Of a stretch of 64,000 nt of DNA, positions 21,557 through 33,285 are shown one piece after another. This stretch comes from Lenzites betulinus. Lineage: Eukaryota > Basidiomycota > Agaricomycetes > Polyporales > Polyporaceae. The stretch covers positions 248,001 through 312,000 of the forward strand of contig JABYQU010000016.1 in assembly GCA_022264855.1 (NCBI GenBank), read 5' to 3'. A program made the position numbers and the translations under genes. A model generated the notes under the pieces. The model was not told where the DNA came from. It saw only the letters and a program-made list of their open reading frames with translations, and ran no database searches. Every line of letters begins with the position of its first letter. Positions within the stretch are counted from its first letter, which is position 1.

Positions 21557-24198
21557 CTACTCCTCATCCTCCCATACAACCACCGCGGGGAGACCCGCAT
21601 GACGCCGTTGCTTCTTCAGGTCTCGCCAACTGGCATAGATACCCAGTCCGAGCGCGACAGTGCACGCAACGATCGTCAGCTTCAGGCTGTCGACGTAGCA
21701 CTCGCGCCCGATGATACAGTGGTGCGAGGATGGCAGTCCACCGCGCGCGTGGATCCCTTCTGTCGTGAACGAAGTGGCGACAGTCGAAGCGGAGCCCGAG
21801 AGCGAGGAGAGCGCGGCAGAGAGGGTGCTGTTGGTTGCTGGTAGGGCTTCATCATCTGTGCCGTGCGAGTCGAGGTTGCGCCCGAACGCGATGGAGAAGA
21901 TGTTCCCGCCGAGCATGGGTGAGAGCGAGACGAAGCCCCAGTTCTCGGAGAAGTGCGCTGCAAGCAGAGTCAGCATCTGAGAGGCGCTCGCGTGTTGTGT
22001 GGATACGCACGCAGGCCGAACCATTCGATGACGAGCGTCGGGAAGAGGCCGAAGAGGCCGCCGTACGCGGCGCCGAGGAGTGCACTGGCCTTCCACAGGT
22101 CGCGGATATTGTCGACCGAGTAGCACATCACTTGCGAGATGATGAACATGATCGCGACGAGCACGACGCAAAATGAGCGCGGAAGCCGCAGTTTGCCTTT
22201 CGTGAAGTCCGCGATGACGCCTGGCAAGCAAAATCATGGGAACGTGGGGAATTTGGAGGGGCACTCGCACTGACCGACTACAATGCGACCAAGGCAGTTC
22301 ATCACGCTCACCGTTGATACCTGAGTCGCCTGCCATTGTGCGGCCTTGACCTCGTCGTAATCAGGGTTGTTGTTCGCGAACAGCGCTTGCGAGATGGCGC
22401 CGACGTTGTTGATGTCTGCTGCTCGTCAACCTCCCGAACGACAGTCCGGCGCACGAAGCAGACGTACACATCAATCCAGTGCCGCTCACTGTAGTTCGCA
22501 GCAAGTCAGTTCGCGTTCGTAGAAGACGTGAAAGGGGCGGCCTCACACAGCGAGCAGATGGCAAACAACAGCCAAAAGTCGGTGCTCCTGAACAGGCGCT
22601 TCCCGTGAACGTTCGGCTGGCCATCCGCGGTCTTCCCGCCATGGCTCCGCACACTCCTCGATATCGAGCGCGAGTGGTTAGAGCGGTGGCGTGCGATGCC
22701 CGGGCTGAGCGCGACCGAGTCCACCTGGCCCGGGACGACGTAGTCCGAGGCGACCTGCGCGTGTGCGGAGGAGGGCACGAGCGATTCCTCCTCTTCGAGC
22801 TCGATCCCCGCCTCCCGCGCGCGCTCCTCCTCGTCATCGTCATCGTCGCGCGCGAGAAGGTGCGTGTGGCTGCTGTTGTCGATCGAGTACGTGGTGGGGG
22901 AGCTGGTCCCGAACCCCTCGTTGGTGCCATACTCCGTGTTGGGGGATCCGGGGCTCCCGTCCTCGAGTCGTCCCGTTGGGTCAACGTGCGGCGGCGGTAT
23001 GGGACGGACGAAGAAGAAGCCGAAGATCATGGGCAGCGCGGTGCCGACGGCAAGCATGAGCAGGAAGGAGTCTGTGTTGCCAGGGAAGATTGCGTGTGCG
23101 ATGGTGGAGAACAGGAAGGCAGATAGTCCAAAGCCGGAGATGACGACGCCGTTTGCAGTTGCACGCTAGACAGACAATGTGCGTTTAGCATAACGAAAGA
23201 TTGAGTTCTCTATCTGAATGCGCACAGTCTTGTCTGGGAAGCTCTTAGCTGTTGCGTTCATGGCGCCAACCAGACCTCCGTTTCCACCAATTCCTGTGAG
23301 GAAGCCACAAAACACGAGAACACACAAAGGAGCAAATCCAATGCCGCTTGAGCCCTCCGGAAGGCCATCGAGGAAGAATTGTCGAATGCCCAGGTATCCG
23401 ATGAGTAGCGCAAAGAATGCCACCACCATCAGTATCCGCGGGCCGCGCCGGTCGACGAGACCACCCCATATTGGAGCCGTGCCATAGACACCAACTGGTG
23501 CAGAGGCGGGACGTTGAGTATGTGACGGCGGTGTCGTACGGATATATACGCACTATTTCCAGAGAGACCAACTATGTTGATCTGGGTGTGCGTGAGCTGC
23601 AGTCGCGCCCCGAGTTGCGGGCCGTACGCTATGATAAAAGGCGTTAGCGGTCTTAGCCGACAACGCGATGACTGCGTGAATCAAAAGCACGGCGCTCGAG
23701 ATGTGCAGGTCGAGCGCGTCAAATGGGGCAGTACGAGACGCCTAAGTGCACGCCCGGACTCGTTGCTGGGGACACAGCAAGCTGGCAACTCGAGCCATTG
23801 CGCTACGGGAGGCCGTGCAGTGTCGTCTGTTGTACGTGACGCAACGATAGGTTTCTCATGGTGTCGCTTCAGGTATGCATGACTCTCTGTTGTCATGAAG
23901 GCGGGCGCCACCATGACCGTGCCGTCCCGGAGATGCGGCGGTGGGACGATTCGGCGGTACTCGCTACGGACTCATGCAATGCTGGGACACCCGCGTGTAA
24001 AGTGGTCTTTCTCGAGCGGGATGCACACGCGCCGGCGGGAACGAAGATAAGCATTCCGAGCATACCTGAGAAGACCTGGGCATCTCGTTAAGCATCGTGC
24101 TTTCCTGACGGGTTCTGAGCACGCACATAGTTCGTCCCTGAGGCTAAAGCAACTAGAATACAGCTCAAAAAGCTCGTTGCTCGCGTCAGACTGAACAT
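21557..24198 (-). CDS. MFS transporter, nodulin-like/MCH1-like
   Basis: Integral membrane carrier of the nodulin-like/MCH1 branch of the major facilitator superfamily; the yeast member is vacuolar and its substrate is unknown. Exon 1 (24198-24127) encodes MFSLTRATSFLSCILVALASGTNY; a 10-base exon (24075-24066) supplies VFS and one base; exon 3 (from 23628) continues AYGPQLGARLQLTHTQINIVGLSG and IGVYGTAPIWGGLVDRRGPR, the family's signature loop. Downstream are GFLTGIGGNGG, a long acidic cytosolic loop (DDDDDEEERAREAG) between helices 6 and 7, STDFWLLFAICSLL, GTGLMYINNVGAIS and LGRIVVGVIADFTKG. Joins checked by phase. The second intron is about 437 bases, far longer than its neighbours. The C terminus ends VVVWEDEE. 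Helix count fits 12, with the last before WRDLKKQRR. Confidence 0.85.
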
Positions 24199-27100
24199 GG
24201 GCGGGGGATGATTGGTGTGCATGACGGGACGGAGAGTCTGGGGCGGGGTAGTGTAGGGATAGTCTTCAGTGAGAGTTATCGCAAGGCCATGGGCAAAGAA
24301 GGTCTGAGTGCTGGGTGTGTCAAAGACGTAATGGAGGATAGACGGCGGAGACAGACGAGTTGGATGGCGGGGGTCAGAGGGAGAGCTGTGGGCGCTGAAC
24401 TCGTCCGGGGCGAACGGGTAGACGGCCCCCGATCGCGAAAGCCACGGTCACGTGTGTTCCCTCCAAAGATAGCTTGAAGTTGTCGCACCGTGATCGAGTC
24501 GCAAGCCGACCGGCAGACCATGGTCTTCAGTGCACTCTGCGTGCCGTAGTAATCAGGCTGAGGTGTAATCGCGAAACAGTGCGACGAATGCGATAACATG
24601 TCCGCACGCGGCGTCAGAGCCGACAGCGTTGGAGGTTCTGCCAGCTTCAGTAATAGGAACAACGGCCCGGGGAAGATAGTTTGACCCCGGACTACCGTTA
24701 TCTGGTATGATATGTTACACGAGAGCACAAACATTCTTATTGAAGCATTTCGAGACCGAAGAGCCCTCGGGGTACTATCCTCGGCTTACTCCCGGTCGTG
24801 CATGGTCGGGCTGTCTACACGGCAAGGACTTCGGCGCGGGCTGCATTGTTGTTAACAAACTGATTAGCACTAACATTACATGCCGCGTCACTTTGATGCA
24901 GTTTAGTGTCATTTAGCGGGGCTGCAAGTGCCAACATATGGCGCATCGTTCAACGTTGAATCTGGCAGCGGCAAACTTGGCCGGGCTTCGGACTAGACTT
25001 GTGACGTCACGTTCTACCAACCTCCTGGCTAGCTGCCGCCGAGTCAGACTGAGCGCCCGTCCTGTTTTATCCCACCCACTTCCTTGCATGTGGGCGGAGT
25101 GGCATAACATTTAAAAGGCTTTCGGATATACAAATCAACACTTTTTTAAGTCCGAACTTCGCTGACATTATCTTATAAGGTTGCTACCAGTCGCTGTAGC
25201 TCAGGTCGCGGGAGATAGATGTACGGCGTGACGGAATCTTGCAAACACACTCATCAACAGCATACAGAAAGAGCTCGCTTGTTTTATTTGGTGCTCGCAA
25301 AGGTCATTATCAACAAGACTACCAAGAGCTGTTTGACTGGAGGCTCCACTCCCGTTGGTGCCACTCCGTCCGATGAGAGTATAAAGGCTGAGCGTACTGT
25401 GCTCTTGTGGACATCATCATCGTCCCAGGTCCTCCCACTTTTGCATACACCCCACCCACAGCACAATATGCGACCCGATGCTAAAATTCGGAGGAAAAGA
25501 GTGCACCAAACCACCCGACCCTCGTCGGGAACCACTAAACTAATCGGTCACTCCTACAAACTCGCAGGTGCGCACGCTGAGTAAATTAATGATGTGGCAA
25601 TAATATGCTCAGCTCTACCTGTATACGCAGACCTATCAAGGGCACGGTCGAATGGGCCAAAGTTCAGAGGACTCGTGGATACTCTACTGAACATGGCCTC
25701 GGGATTACTGCAAGATGTTTTGGTCGATCCCACCGCGGACTTGCTCTACCTGAGCGCATAGTGTTCAATTTTTTGCCATACAGGAAGGGTAGTACGTTGT
25801 GCAATTTCCGCGAGCTGACGAGCCCGGCCATTGGTATGTCCGTCTGTTCGATCGAAGGTGCGGAGCTTGACCATGACTTCACTCTTTTTGTTCAGTGCAT
25901 TATTCAGCGGGTGTCATGAGTGTTCACAATGTTTTAGCGGCACAGACCGATAGGCGGTGGTACTGGGAGGAGACATTACGAGTCAGCGAACCTAGAAGAA
26001 TGCCTCTATATATAACAACAAGAGATTCTGAAGAATAGAGACACCAGCGTCGATTCATCATACAAAGGCTGCTGTTGGCAGGCAGCAGCATTCTTAAGGC
26101 CGTACCCAGTGTTCTACGACGCGTATACGCTTCGTAATGCAGCCGACTCGCGAGGATGACGCGGGCACGTGAGGGCGTTTCCGACGGCGTAGAAGAGTGC
26201 ACGTGACTGAATCGCGCAATGAGCACGCCATAGCTGAGGGCAGGAGGCCGCAAGTACTCGTCCTTTCGCTCGCTCGCTCTCTTCCTCCCACCATCTCCTC
26301 TGCTGCCCTCCTCCTCGTCTCTCTCGCTTTCTGGCCCGCTCCATCCACCTGCAACATCGGAAGATGGAATTTCAGCCGCGTTTGTGCTCGTCTGCATTGG
26401 CGCCTATCTCAATCGCTGCATCGACTTCTGGCGAGCCATGACATCCACGGCCCAAGGTCTCTGCCCAATTCGATTCACTTTGCTGTTCATACCATTGGCC
26501 TACTTCTCCGCTGAGCGTAAGGCTCCTCTTCACATTGGGTGCGCGGCCCTACACCGCTTCGCCGGGGCGTCGCCGTGCGACACTCCCCTCGCCGTCTTCT
26601 CGCCGTCTCCGGGGTCTTGCTCGCTGGTGTCCCATGCCCTGCCGTCCTCGTGTCATCGTGCCCCGTTCTACGTCGCTCTTACGTCCAGCGCCGCGCCCTC
26701 CGGTTATGCTCCGACTTCGATCACAGCGCGGAGCCTGGTCCGACATCGCACCACTTTCGTGGCCCTATCAGCGTCCTTCGATTCCCTGTCCTATCGCCAC
26801 CTTGTTTCTCGCCAGCATCCCTTTTGATAACCCGGGCAACGACCGCTCTTTCTCCGCACTACAAGCCTTGCTGCTGTGTCTACGCTTACGCTGCATCGAT
26901 GCCTTTGACAAACTCTTGCCCTCTTGTGGCCACATGCTTAGCGCTCAGCGCTCAAGTGCCGTCTCTCCAGCACTTAGCGCCCACTGCGGACAGGGCCTCG
27001 AATCAGTGCTGATAACGTGTACCGATCAAGCCGAACACGTCCCTTCTGTTCCAGCGGTACACCACAACAATTCGGAATTCCATATCTCATGTGCCTAGGG

Positions 27101-27497
27101 TGGCCAAAGCAAGCGACATGCATTTAATCTGCGGTGAGTGCACATATCGTATGCTATGGATCGTACAAGACTTCGGACCATACTTGTGCTGTGGGTATGT
27201 CAGTACTTATTGCCAACAGTCTGGCATATACCGCAGCCAGTAGGGGTCCGCTCATTAGGGTTCGGTGTCTCATCTGGGCTTGGATGCGCGTAAACATACA
27301 CGTCTTATTCGCGCGTACTGGTTATCGCTTGGCGCGGGCTCTCGCCTAGTTTATCTCCATCTTGCGCTCAGGGTGTCCGGGTTCCGTGCATGTACATAGC
27401 CTATTATGCTATAAAAACCGTCGGTTTCCTCTACTTTCCTCACAGTCCGACTTCCACCAATCCCACTACACTCCATCTCCCCTGAACTCAAGTCGCA
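24199..27497. other. 3.3 kb without a supported gene
   Basis: Short frames only. From about 26250 to 26950 the plus strand is strongly pyrimidine-rich, with several overlapping open frames in all three phases (for example 26535-27098) rich in Arg, Ser, Pro and Leu. That is the pattern of a long leader or promoter, not a folded protein. Just upstream of the EgtB-like gene, a TATAAAA at about 27410 may be its TATA box. Confidence 0.4.
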
Positions 27498-29532
27498 ATG
27501 CGCTCCGAATCCCCATCTTCCTCTTCCGACCTCTCCGTCTCTACGGCCCCATCCACCCCTCCCCCCGGCCAGCACTCGTACTGCATCGTTCTGCACGACG
27601 CGAGCGTTGCCTTTCTGCAGTTGTTGCCGGTGGCCAAGTCTAGCGGCGACCGAGTCCTGCTATTCAGTGGGCGCGGCGCTGTAAAGGATCTCCTTGCTCA
27701 GGCCGCGGACATCCTCGAGGATAAGTCCATTCTCGGAGATGCACGTTGGGAACGCGTCCATGCACAGGACGCGGGCTCCGATGTCGAGTACTTCCAGACT
27801 AAATGTCAAGGCTCCGCGCTTGACGCAGTGGAGAAGCCATCTGTCGCGCTCCAAGACATTATATGCGATACCACCCCTGTGAGTCTGCATCTACCCCAAT
27901 GGTTCTATGTACATGGGCACTTATCCCACCTCATAGATTGAGCACGCCGACGCGCTCAACCGCTTCTGTGAGGCAGGCCTACGATCTATCATCGCTCTCC
28001 CCTCCACCACCTCCTCGCCCACAACCCTCCACATCCTCGAACGCCCCGCACAGACCTACCCCCTCCTCTCCTCGGCCCCGCCCACCCCCCTCAACCCCTC
28101 TGCACACCCCTTCAGCATCCCCTCGCTCGCCGAGTTCGCGCGCGGGTGGGAGACATGGGATCTCATCACGCTCGGGATGATTCCGCCCTCGCTCCTACAC
28201 GCGAAGCCGATCGACCTGCGGCACAAGCCGCTCTTCTACATCGGACACCTCCCGACGTTCGCGAACATCCTCCTCTCCACGCTCACGCGCGCGCGCCCCG
28301 TCGGCCCGCGCAGCTTCCTGAGCACGTTCGAGCGCGGGATCGACCCGATCGTGGACGACCCCGAGGGCACGTGCCACGCGCACTCGGAGGTGCCCGAGAA
28401 GGACGAGGACTGGCCGGCACTCCCGGAGGTGCTTGTGTACAGGGACGAGGTGCGGGCGCGCGTTGTGGGGCGGGTGTATGAGGAGATGGAGCGCGGGGAG
28501 CGGCCGTTGACGCGCCGGATGGCGCGCACGCTGATGATGATACTCGAGCACGACGGGTTCCATATCGAGGTGCGCATTTCCGTGCGGGTATCTTGGGGTG
28601 TCTGAACGCTGACTTGGATGTAGACCCTGCTGTACATGCTCATTCAACGCGCTGGGTCGGGCACGCTCCCGCCCCCCGGCTTCGCGCTTCCCCCGTGGGA
28701 AGCACTCGCGGCGCAGTGGGATGCTTTGCCCAAGCCCACGACCGCCACTGTCACCCTGGGACCCGCCGAGCTCGTCATGGGGCACGACGACCAGGAGCCG
28801 GAGGACGAGAGCGCGCCGGTCGCGGACCACGAGCTCGGATGGGACAACGAGAGCCCGCGGCGAGTCGTGCAGGTCGGCAAGTTCAGCGTCGACTGGCAGC
28901 CCGTGACGAACGGCGAGTTTGAGGCGTTCTGGCGCGGCGCGGGGAAGGACGCGGTGGAGATGCCGCCGAGCTGGGTCGAGGAGGACGGCGAGGTCAAGGT
29001 ACGCTTCGTTCTTTGGTGGGGCTCGAACTTCAGGCTGACGGGTTTGCGCGACGCATAGGTCCGCACGCTGTATGGACCCGTTCCGATGCGCGTGGCGCAG
29101 CACTGGCCGGTGCTCACCGCATACGACGACCTCGCAGCTTACGCCGCGCACAAGGGCGGCCGCATCCCGTCCGAGCCCGAACTCCGCCTCTTCCTCGACA
29201 CGTACCAGCACTCCTACGCCGAGGGCGCGAACGTCGGCTTCCGCCACTGGCACCCGCTCCCCGCGACCGCGGGCCTCGGGGGCGACGGGCGCGGCTCGAA
29301 CGGCGGCGTGTGGGAGTGGACGGCGACGGTGCTCGACGCGCACGAGGGCTTCGCGGGCACGGGCATCTTCCCTGGTTACTCGGCGGACTTCTTCGATGGG
29401 AAGCACCAGGTCGTGCTCGGCGGGTCGTATGCGACGATTCCGCGCCTGGCGGACCGCAGGACGGTGCGCAACTTTTACCAGCACAACTACCCGTACCCGT
29501 GGGTTGGTGCGCGGGTGGCGTACGATGCGTGA
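27498..29532 (+). CDS. EgtB/Egt1-like DinB + FGE-sulfatase protein without methyltransferase
   Basis: Related to the sulfoxide-synthase half of ergothioneine enzymes, a non-heme iron protein joining Cys or gamma-Glu-Cys to hercynine. Exons 27498-27878, 27937-28569, 28624-28998 and 29059-29532 total 621 codons, 620 residues. Domains: an N-terminal alpha/beta segment of about 125 residues (SYCIVLHDASVAFLQLLPVA, LLFSGRGAVKDLL) that is not the usual SAM methyltransferase; a DinB_2-like helical domain (about 175-370) with PIDLRHKPLFYIGHLPTF and the iron-ligand pattern HDGFH (His-x3-His); then the FGE-sulfatase domain (about 390-620) with VTNGEFEAFW, GGRIPSEPEL, GGVWEWTATVL, GGSYATIPR and RNFYQHNYPYPWVGAR. 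Fungal Egt1 fuses a methyltransferase to these domains; here it is absent, so substrate and pathway are uncertain. Confidence 0.85.
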
Positions 29533-29699
29533 GCTCTCGAGTGGCGAACGGTGATATATTCTCCATGGTTGCATGGACTTGGTCAAGATAGCGATATCCG
29601 CGTGTATTGATAGTATACAGTAGCTCGAGGCGAGATTGTAAATAAGAGAGCTTTGGAGACTGACTTGAAGGCGAGTATTCATACGAGGAAGCGTATGGC

Positions 29700-30086
29700 A
29701 AAACAGTCAACTGCTCGGGTGAAACCCTGACACTAATGCTAGTAAGTGTACCATTTTCCAAGGCATTCAAAGCCCTGATATAGGCCTGTGACACCAAATT
29801 CCCTATACTCGAGCTGCCGGGAGGATGACACATTATAGTATATATTTGCTCCAGACTAGAGCGCAGGTGCACACAGTACCGACGCTCTCTGTGTATCGCT
29901 AAATAGTGATGTATGCGAGGCGGATGTATCTATTGTTCATGGAAACGGATTCATAGCTATGCGAAATTTGAGCGCATCGACCAGGTTTGGGTCTGCATCG
30001 GTGCAGTCTGCCCCCTCAGTGTCTCTATGTTGACCGTAATCTTCAGCAGAGCTCTCGACGCAGTGACATTCGAACGTCCTCCCAGA
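29700..30086. other. Convergent 3' flank
   Basis: About 550 bases separate the stop codons of the EgtB-like and APH-like genes. No gene or hairpin terminator was recognised; it probably holds both 3' untranslated regions. Confidence 0.4.
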
Positions 30087-31625
30087 CTACAGCAGTTGTA
30101 CCGTAGCCGTCAAACTGTCGTCAGTCGTGCCACACTCTCCTGTGTCAGCTTGTATGGCACTGGTCGAATGACGGCTCATGGCCTGGTGTTCATCACCAAC
30201 CACGCTTTCCTCGCCTGCGCTGGTAGCTGACTGTGGCGTCATGCTATCCTGCAGGTCTTCTCCATCATAGTCCCCGGTTTCGAGGCGGCGCAGATCGCTT
30301 TCCCATACTAAGATAACATGTTCAACCAAGAGGCTTCGTAGGAGATACACGGTGCACTTACGTTCGACCTCCGCGATCTCTCCCGGTTTCGTAGTGTACC
30401 AGCCACTGTGGCCGATTGCCTCCATCACATCGCAGGCAAGCGAGAACGAGCCGAAGACAAAAGTGCCCAGGTGAAGGGCATTCGTGCCAGTCACGACCTC
30501 ATTCGTGATAGCCATCTGCAATGTTTGTACAATGTGCGAGTTGCGCGTGACGGGGGCCAGCCTGCCTCCGGACGCAGCCCCGATTGCGTCCGTGTACATT
30601 TGCCGGAACTTCCGATGGTCTTCCAAGCTGTCGCGGGTGGTCCCTGGGTACAACTCTGAGTCACCCATTCCATACATCAACGTGTCCCAGTCAAGGAAGA
30701 GCCACAGGGGGTAGGTAAGAGCTTGTATCTGCCGGGGCCCGACGAAAACACCGTCCCAGTCGATGATGCCGACAACGCGGCCGGTGTCGTCGACGAAAAT
30801 GTTGTGCCTGTTGAAGTCCGGATGACCGAGGCAGAAGGGCGCAGCGTCCCACTGGGGCTCCAGCAGAGCGCTCAGGAGCATCTGGAGGAACGCGAGCATG
30901 GGGTTGTCGTCTTTGGTACGCCGCACATTCAACTGAGCTGTTAGATATTCGCGTGTGGAACAAAATGGCCCGAATTCGACATCGGGTCCATATTCTCCCT
31001 CCGCGAAGAGGTCGCTAACAGATGGAAATTGAGAGACAAAATACGGTCCATCCGGCTCGACACGGTCCAGCCGTCCGATATGGTCGAACTCCAGGCCGGC
31101 AAGTTCTGCCATAAAGCCCGCGAGGGACTCGAAGAGCTTCGCCTTCTGTCGCTCGCCTGTCCACCATGTGGCGTCGTGCCAAACCTCTGAAAGGAGCCGT
31201 CCGTGGACCATATCCATGATCATGTAGGGGTGTCGAAGGGGATTGTCGATGTCACACGAATATGCGTGAATGGCTGGGATGGGGACGGAAGTGCGAGACC
31301 TGATATATTCCATCGCGAGAATGTCCAGCCGCATGCTGCGTGCATCGACGGGGCGCCATTCTTCGACTGGAATGCGAAAGATCCACGAGGTGGCGTCTGA
31401 GAATTGCACCTCGTACGCGACGTTGTATGCTCCTGATCGTGGAGGAGTCACGACAGTGCAAGAGAGGTGCTCCAAGGACGCTAGTTGCTCCTCGGAAAGA
31501 AAGGAGCGGAGGGAGTTTCTTCGGGCGTCCAGAGCTACCTGGGCGATGGCGGCGACGTCGAGAGCATTGATGAATGCGTCCAAGGCTGCATTCCGGGGAA
31601 GGCTGGAAGGGGGGCTGCGAGACAT
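30087..31625 (-). CDS. APH-fold phosphotransferase (aminoglycoside/choline kinase-like)
   Basis: Fungal kinase-like protein of the APH superfamily; the fungal substrates are mostly unknown. Visible: RSGAYNVAYEVQF (nucleotide loop), IFRIPVEEW, MDILAMEYIRSRTSVPIPAI, a hinge region HPYMIMDMVHGRLLSEVW, the catalytic loop LGHPDFNRHNIFVD (His-x-Asp-x4-Asn) and IIDWDGVFVGP with the metal-binding Asp. The frame is open for 512 codons, but a 54-base stretch (30361-30308) starts GTAAGT and ends TTATCTTAG, is a multiple of three and has no stop. It is most likely an intron, giving about 494 residues. The C-terminal 70 residues are a Ser/Thr/Asp-rich tail. The start at 31625 begins MSRSPPSSLPRNAALD. Confidence 0.82.
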   Translation of the reverse strand: MSRSPPSSLPRNAALDAFINALDVAAIAQVALDARRNSLRSFLSEEQLASLEHLSCTVVTPPRSGAYNVAYEVQFSDATSWIFRIPVEEWRPVDARSMRLDILAMEYIRSRTSVPIPAIHAYSCDIDNPLRHPYMIMDMVHGRLLSEVWHDATWWTGERQKAKLFESLAGFMAELAGLEFDHIGRLDRVEPDGPYFVSQFPSVSDLFAEGEYGPDVEFGPFCSTREYLTAQLNVRRTKDDNPMLAFLQMLLSALLEPQWDAAPFCLGHPDFNRHNIFVDDTGRVVGIIDWDGVFVGPRQIQALTYPLWLFLDWDTLMYGMGDSELYPGTTRDSLEDHRKFRQMYTDAIGAASGGRLAPVTRNSHIVQTLQMAITNEVVTGTNALHLGTFVFGSFSLACDVMEAIGHSGWYTTKPGEIAEVERKCTVYLLRSLLVEHVILVWESDLRRLETGDYDGEDLQDSMTPQSATSAGEESVVGDEHQAMSRHSTSAIQADTGECGTTDDSLTATVQLL

Positions 31626-32977
31626 AGCGGACCAAGCGGGAAGGACGCACTGACGGGGCTCTGCGGAAACGACAACTGTGAGTACTACTACTTGGTCAAG
31701 ATAGGCTTTAAAACTTCACAGCGTATCTGGCGCTTCGCCCGCGTGTGTGCATGTGGACACCAATAAACCATAATGCACATGAGTCAGTACACGTATATAC
31801 CGTCTTATAACACTAAGTATCCACGGGGACTGACCGCAGGGCCGTATCTATTGCCAATTAGTATGTTTTATAGACCCTTCCCTACCCTTCCCAGTCGGAG
31901 ATTGAGCGAAGGATCAAGGTATCAATCGATGCGGATCAAGCCTTGAGGCCTCCAGCCTCAAGGCCTCACGCCTCACGCCTGGGCCTGTTAAATGAGAAGA
32001 CACGCTAGCCAGTTTTTGCACTTCGATCCAAGTACGGTGCTGTGACTCGTTCGTGACACGTGACAGCTATGAACCGCTCTTCCGCGACGGTACGTTAGAG
32101 TTGACCTCGTTCAGGATTCTGCCTCCTCGCCCTCGAGCTGGGTACTCAGACATCAAACCTCGCACGAGATGCGGCATGGTCCCTAACTTCACCGAGTGTG
32201 CGGGTGTATAAATGACCACTAGCGTCCAAGCAGTACCCCAAATACATCGTGTGCATCGTATGTGTCACTACCAACTGGAACGTATATCTGTGCGCTTAAT
32301 TTACAACACGGGACAGATACATGTTCGCGATGAGGCAATATGCGAATTAATCACTCGCCTTTTACATCATGTCGCGTTTCGCGGTCCACGGAAGAACTAC
32401 TTTTTATCTACCCCACATGCGAACTTGTAGAAGCCCGGGCTAGCAAGTGAGCAATCGCGAGCTACTTGCTGAGTGGGAACCGGAGTTGAAGATACCCGCA
32501 ATCCTTCTCAGGCCTGAGGCCCGAACAACTGGGTACGCTATGCATCGATTACGCAGACAGTAATTCTGCCCAAAGTTACGGCGGACGCCACACCTGGAGA
32601 AGAACACGTTGTAGGGTCCTTCCTGCAAGTTGTATCAGGAACTTTTGCGACGTCTAATTTGTTAGGGCGTTCAGAACTCAGGACGCCTATCGCAGGTCCG
32701 CTGCCACGCTACCACATCATGAAACCTCTGTAGGTAAGTCTTCCACCGCAGCAGGGATGGCCAACAGGGTCCCTCAGCGTGTGCACGACGCCACAACGCT
32801 CTGCAGACTCGTTCAAAAGAGCTCGCCACCGCCATTTCTCGATCACTGCTCTGCCGACGGCGAGTGAGATAGGCCTTGTACGCCCAAACACACACGTCCG
32901 CCAAGCTCTCACTGAACGCCTCATCCTTAGCCGTTAAATACGCACCTCATCTTCTGACATCCTCTACCTCCACACCA
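31626..32977. other. Intergenic, no gene seen
   Basis: About 1.35 kb. It contains a short imperfect repeat/palindrome of GCCTCA-type words at about 31945-31985 and otherwise only short frames without family motifs. Confidence 0.45.
31945..31985. repeat. Short GCCTC-rich repeat/inverted repeat
   Basis: TTGAGGCC and GGCCTCAA-type words face each other, followed by two CTCACGC copies. Small imperfect inverted and direct repeats in an otherwise featureless spacer. Confidence 0.4.
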
Positions 32978-33285
32978 ATGACAAATAAAGCATACAGGCA
33001 TGGCTGGTATGTGCAATAACTATATCGCTTCACAGTAACTCCTCACTGTTGTTTCCACCCTGCATATACAGCGGTGCTTGCGACAAGGCCCAAGCCACCT
33101 CATATTGCCTCCGGGAGGGGCGCATTATCGAATGCTACCTCCATCCCAGGGTTTTCTTTGCCTTCAAATTCCAGTGTCCAATGTGTCGTGCAGCAGCAGC
33201 CCGTAAGGAGGCAGAACGCCGCAAGCACAACACGGAAGTTGCTCGAGCGCAGCAGGGTGCCAGTGGTCGCAAGAATCGGAAGTAG
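32978..33285 (+). CDS. Small Cys-rich (putative zinc-binding) 80-residue protein
   Basis: A 29-base first exon (32978-33006, MTNKAYRHG plus part of a Cys codon) joins in phase to 33072-33285, giving 81 codons. The protein has HGCGACDKAQ, SYCLREGRIIEC and FQCPMCRAAAARKEAERRKH: Cys pairs spaced two apart at both ends with further Cys and His between, the arrangement of a small zinc-binding fold, then a basic coiled tail. Similar short Cys-x-x-Cys proteins occur as unnamed basidiomycete genes, as far as I recall. Function unknown. A tool requiring 100 codons or an ATG in exon 2 would miss it. Confidence 0.55.

Noticed and set aside
26197..27098. Overlapping plus-strand frames of up to 187 codons
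   Set aside because: Three frames are open at once over a C/T-rich tract with no motif; more like a pyrimidine-rich leader than coding sequence.
28195..29682. 495-codon minus-strand frame opposite the EgtB-like gene
   Set aside because: Arg/His/Val-rich antisense shadow; the plus strand carries clear domain motifs in phase-exact exons.
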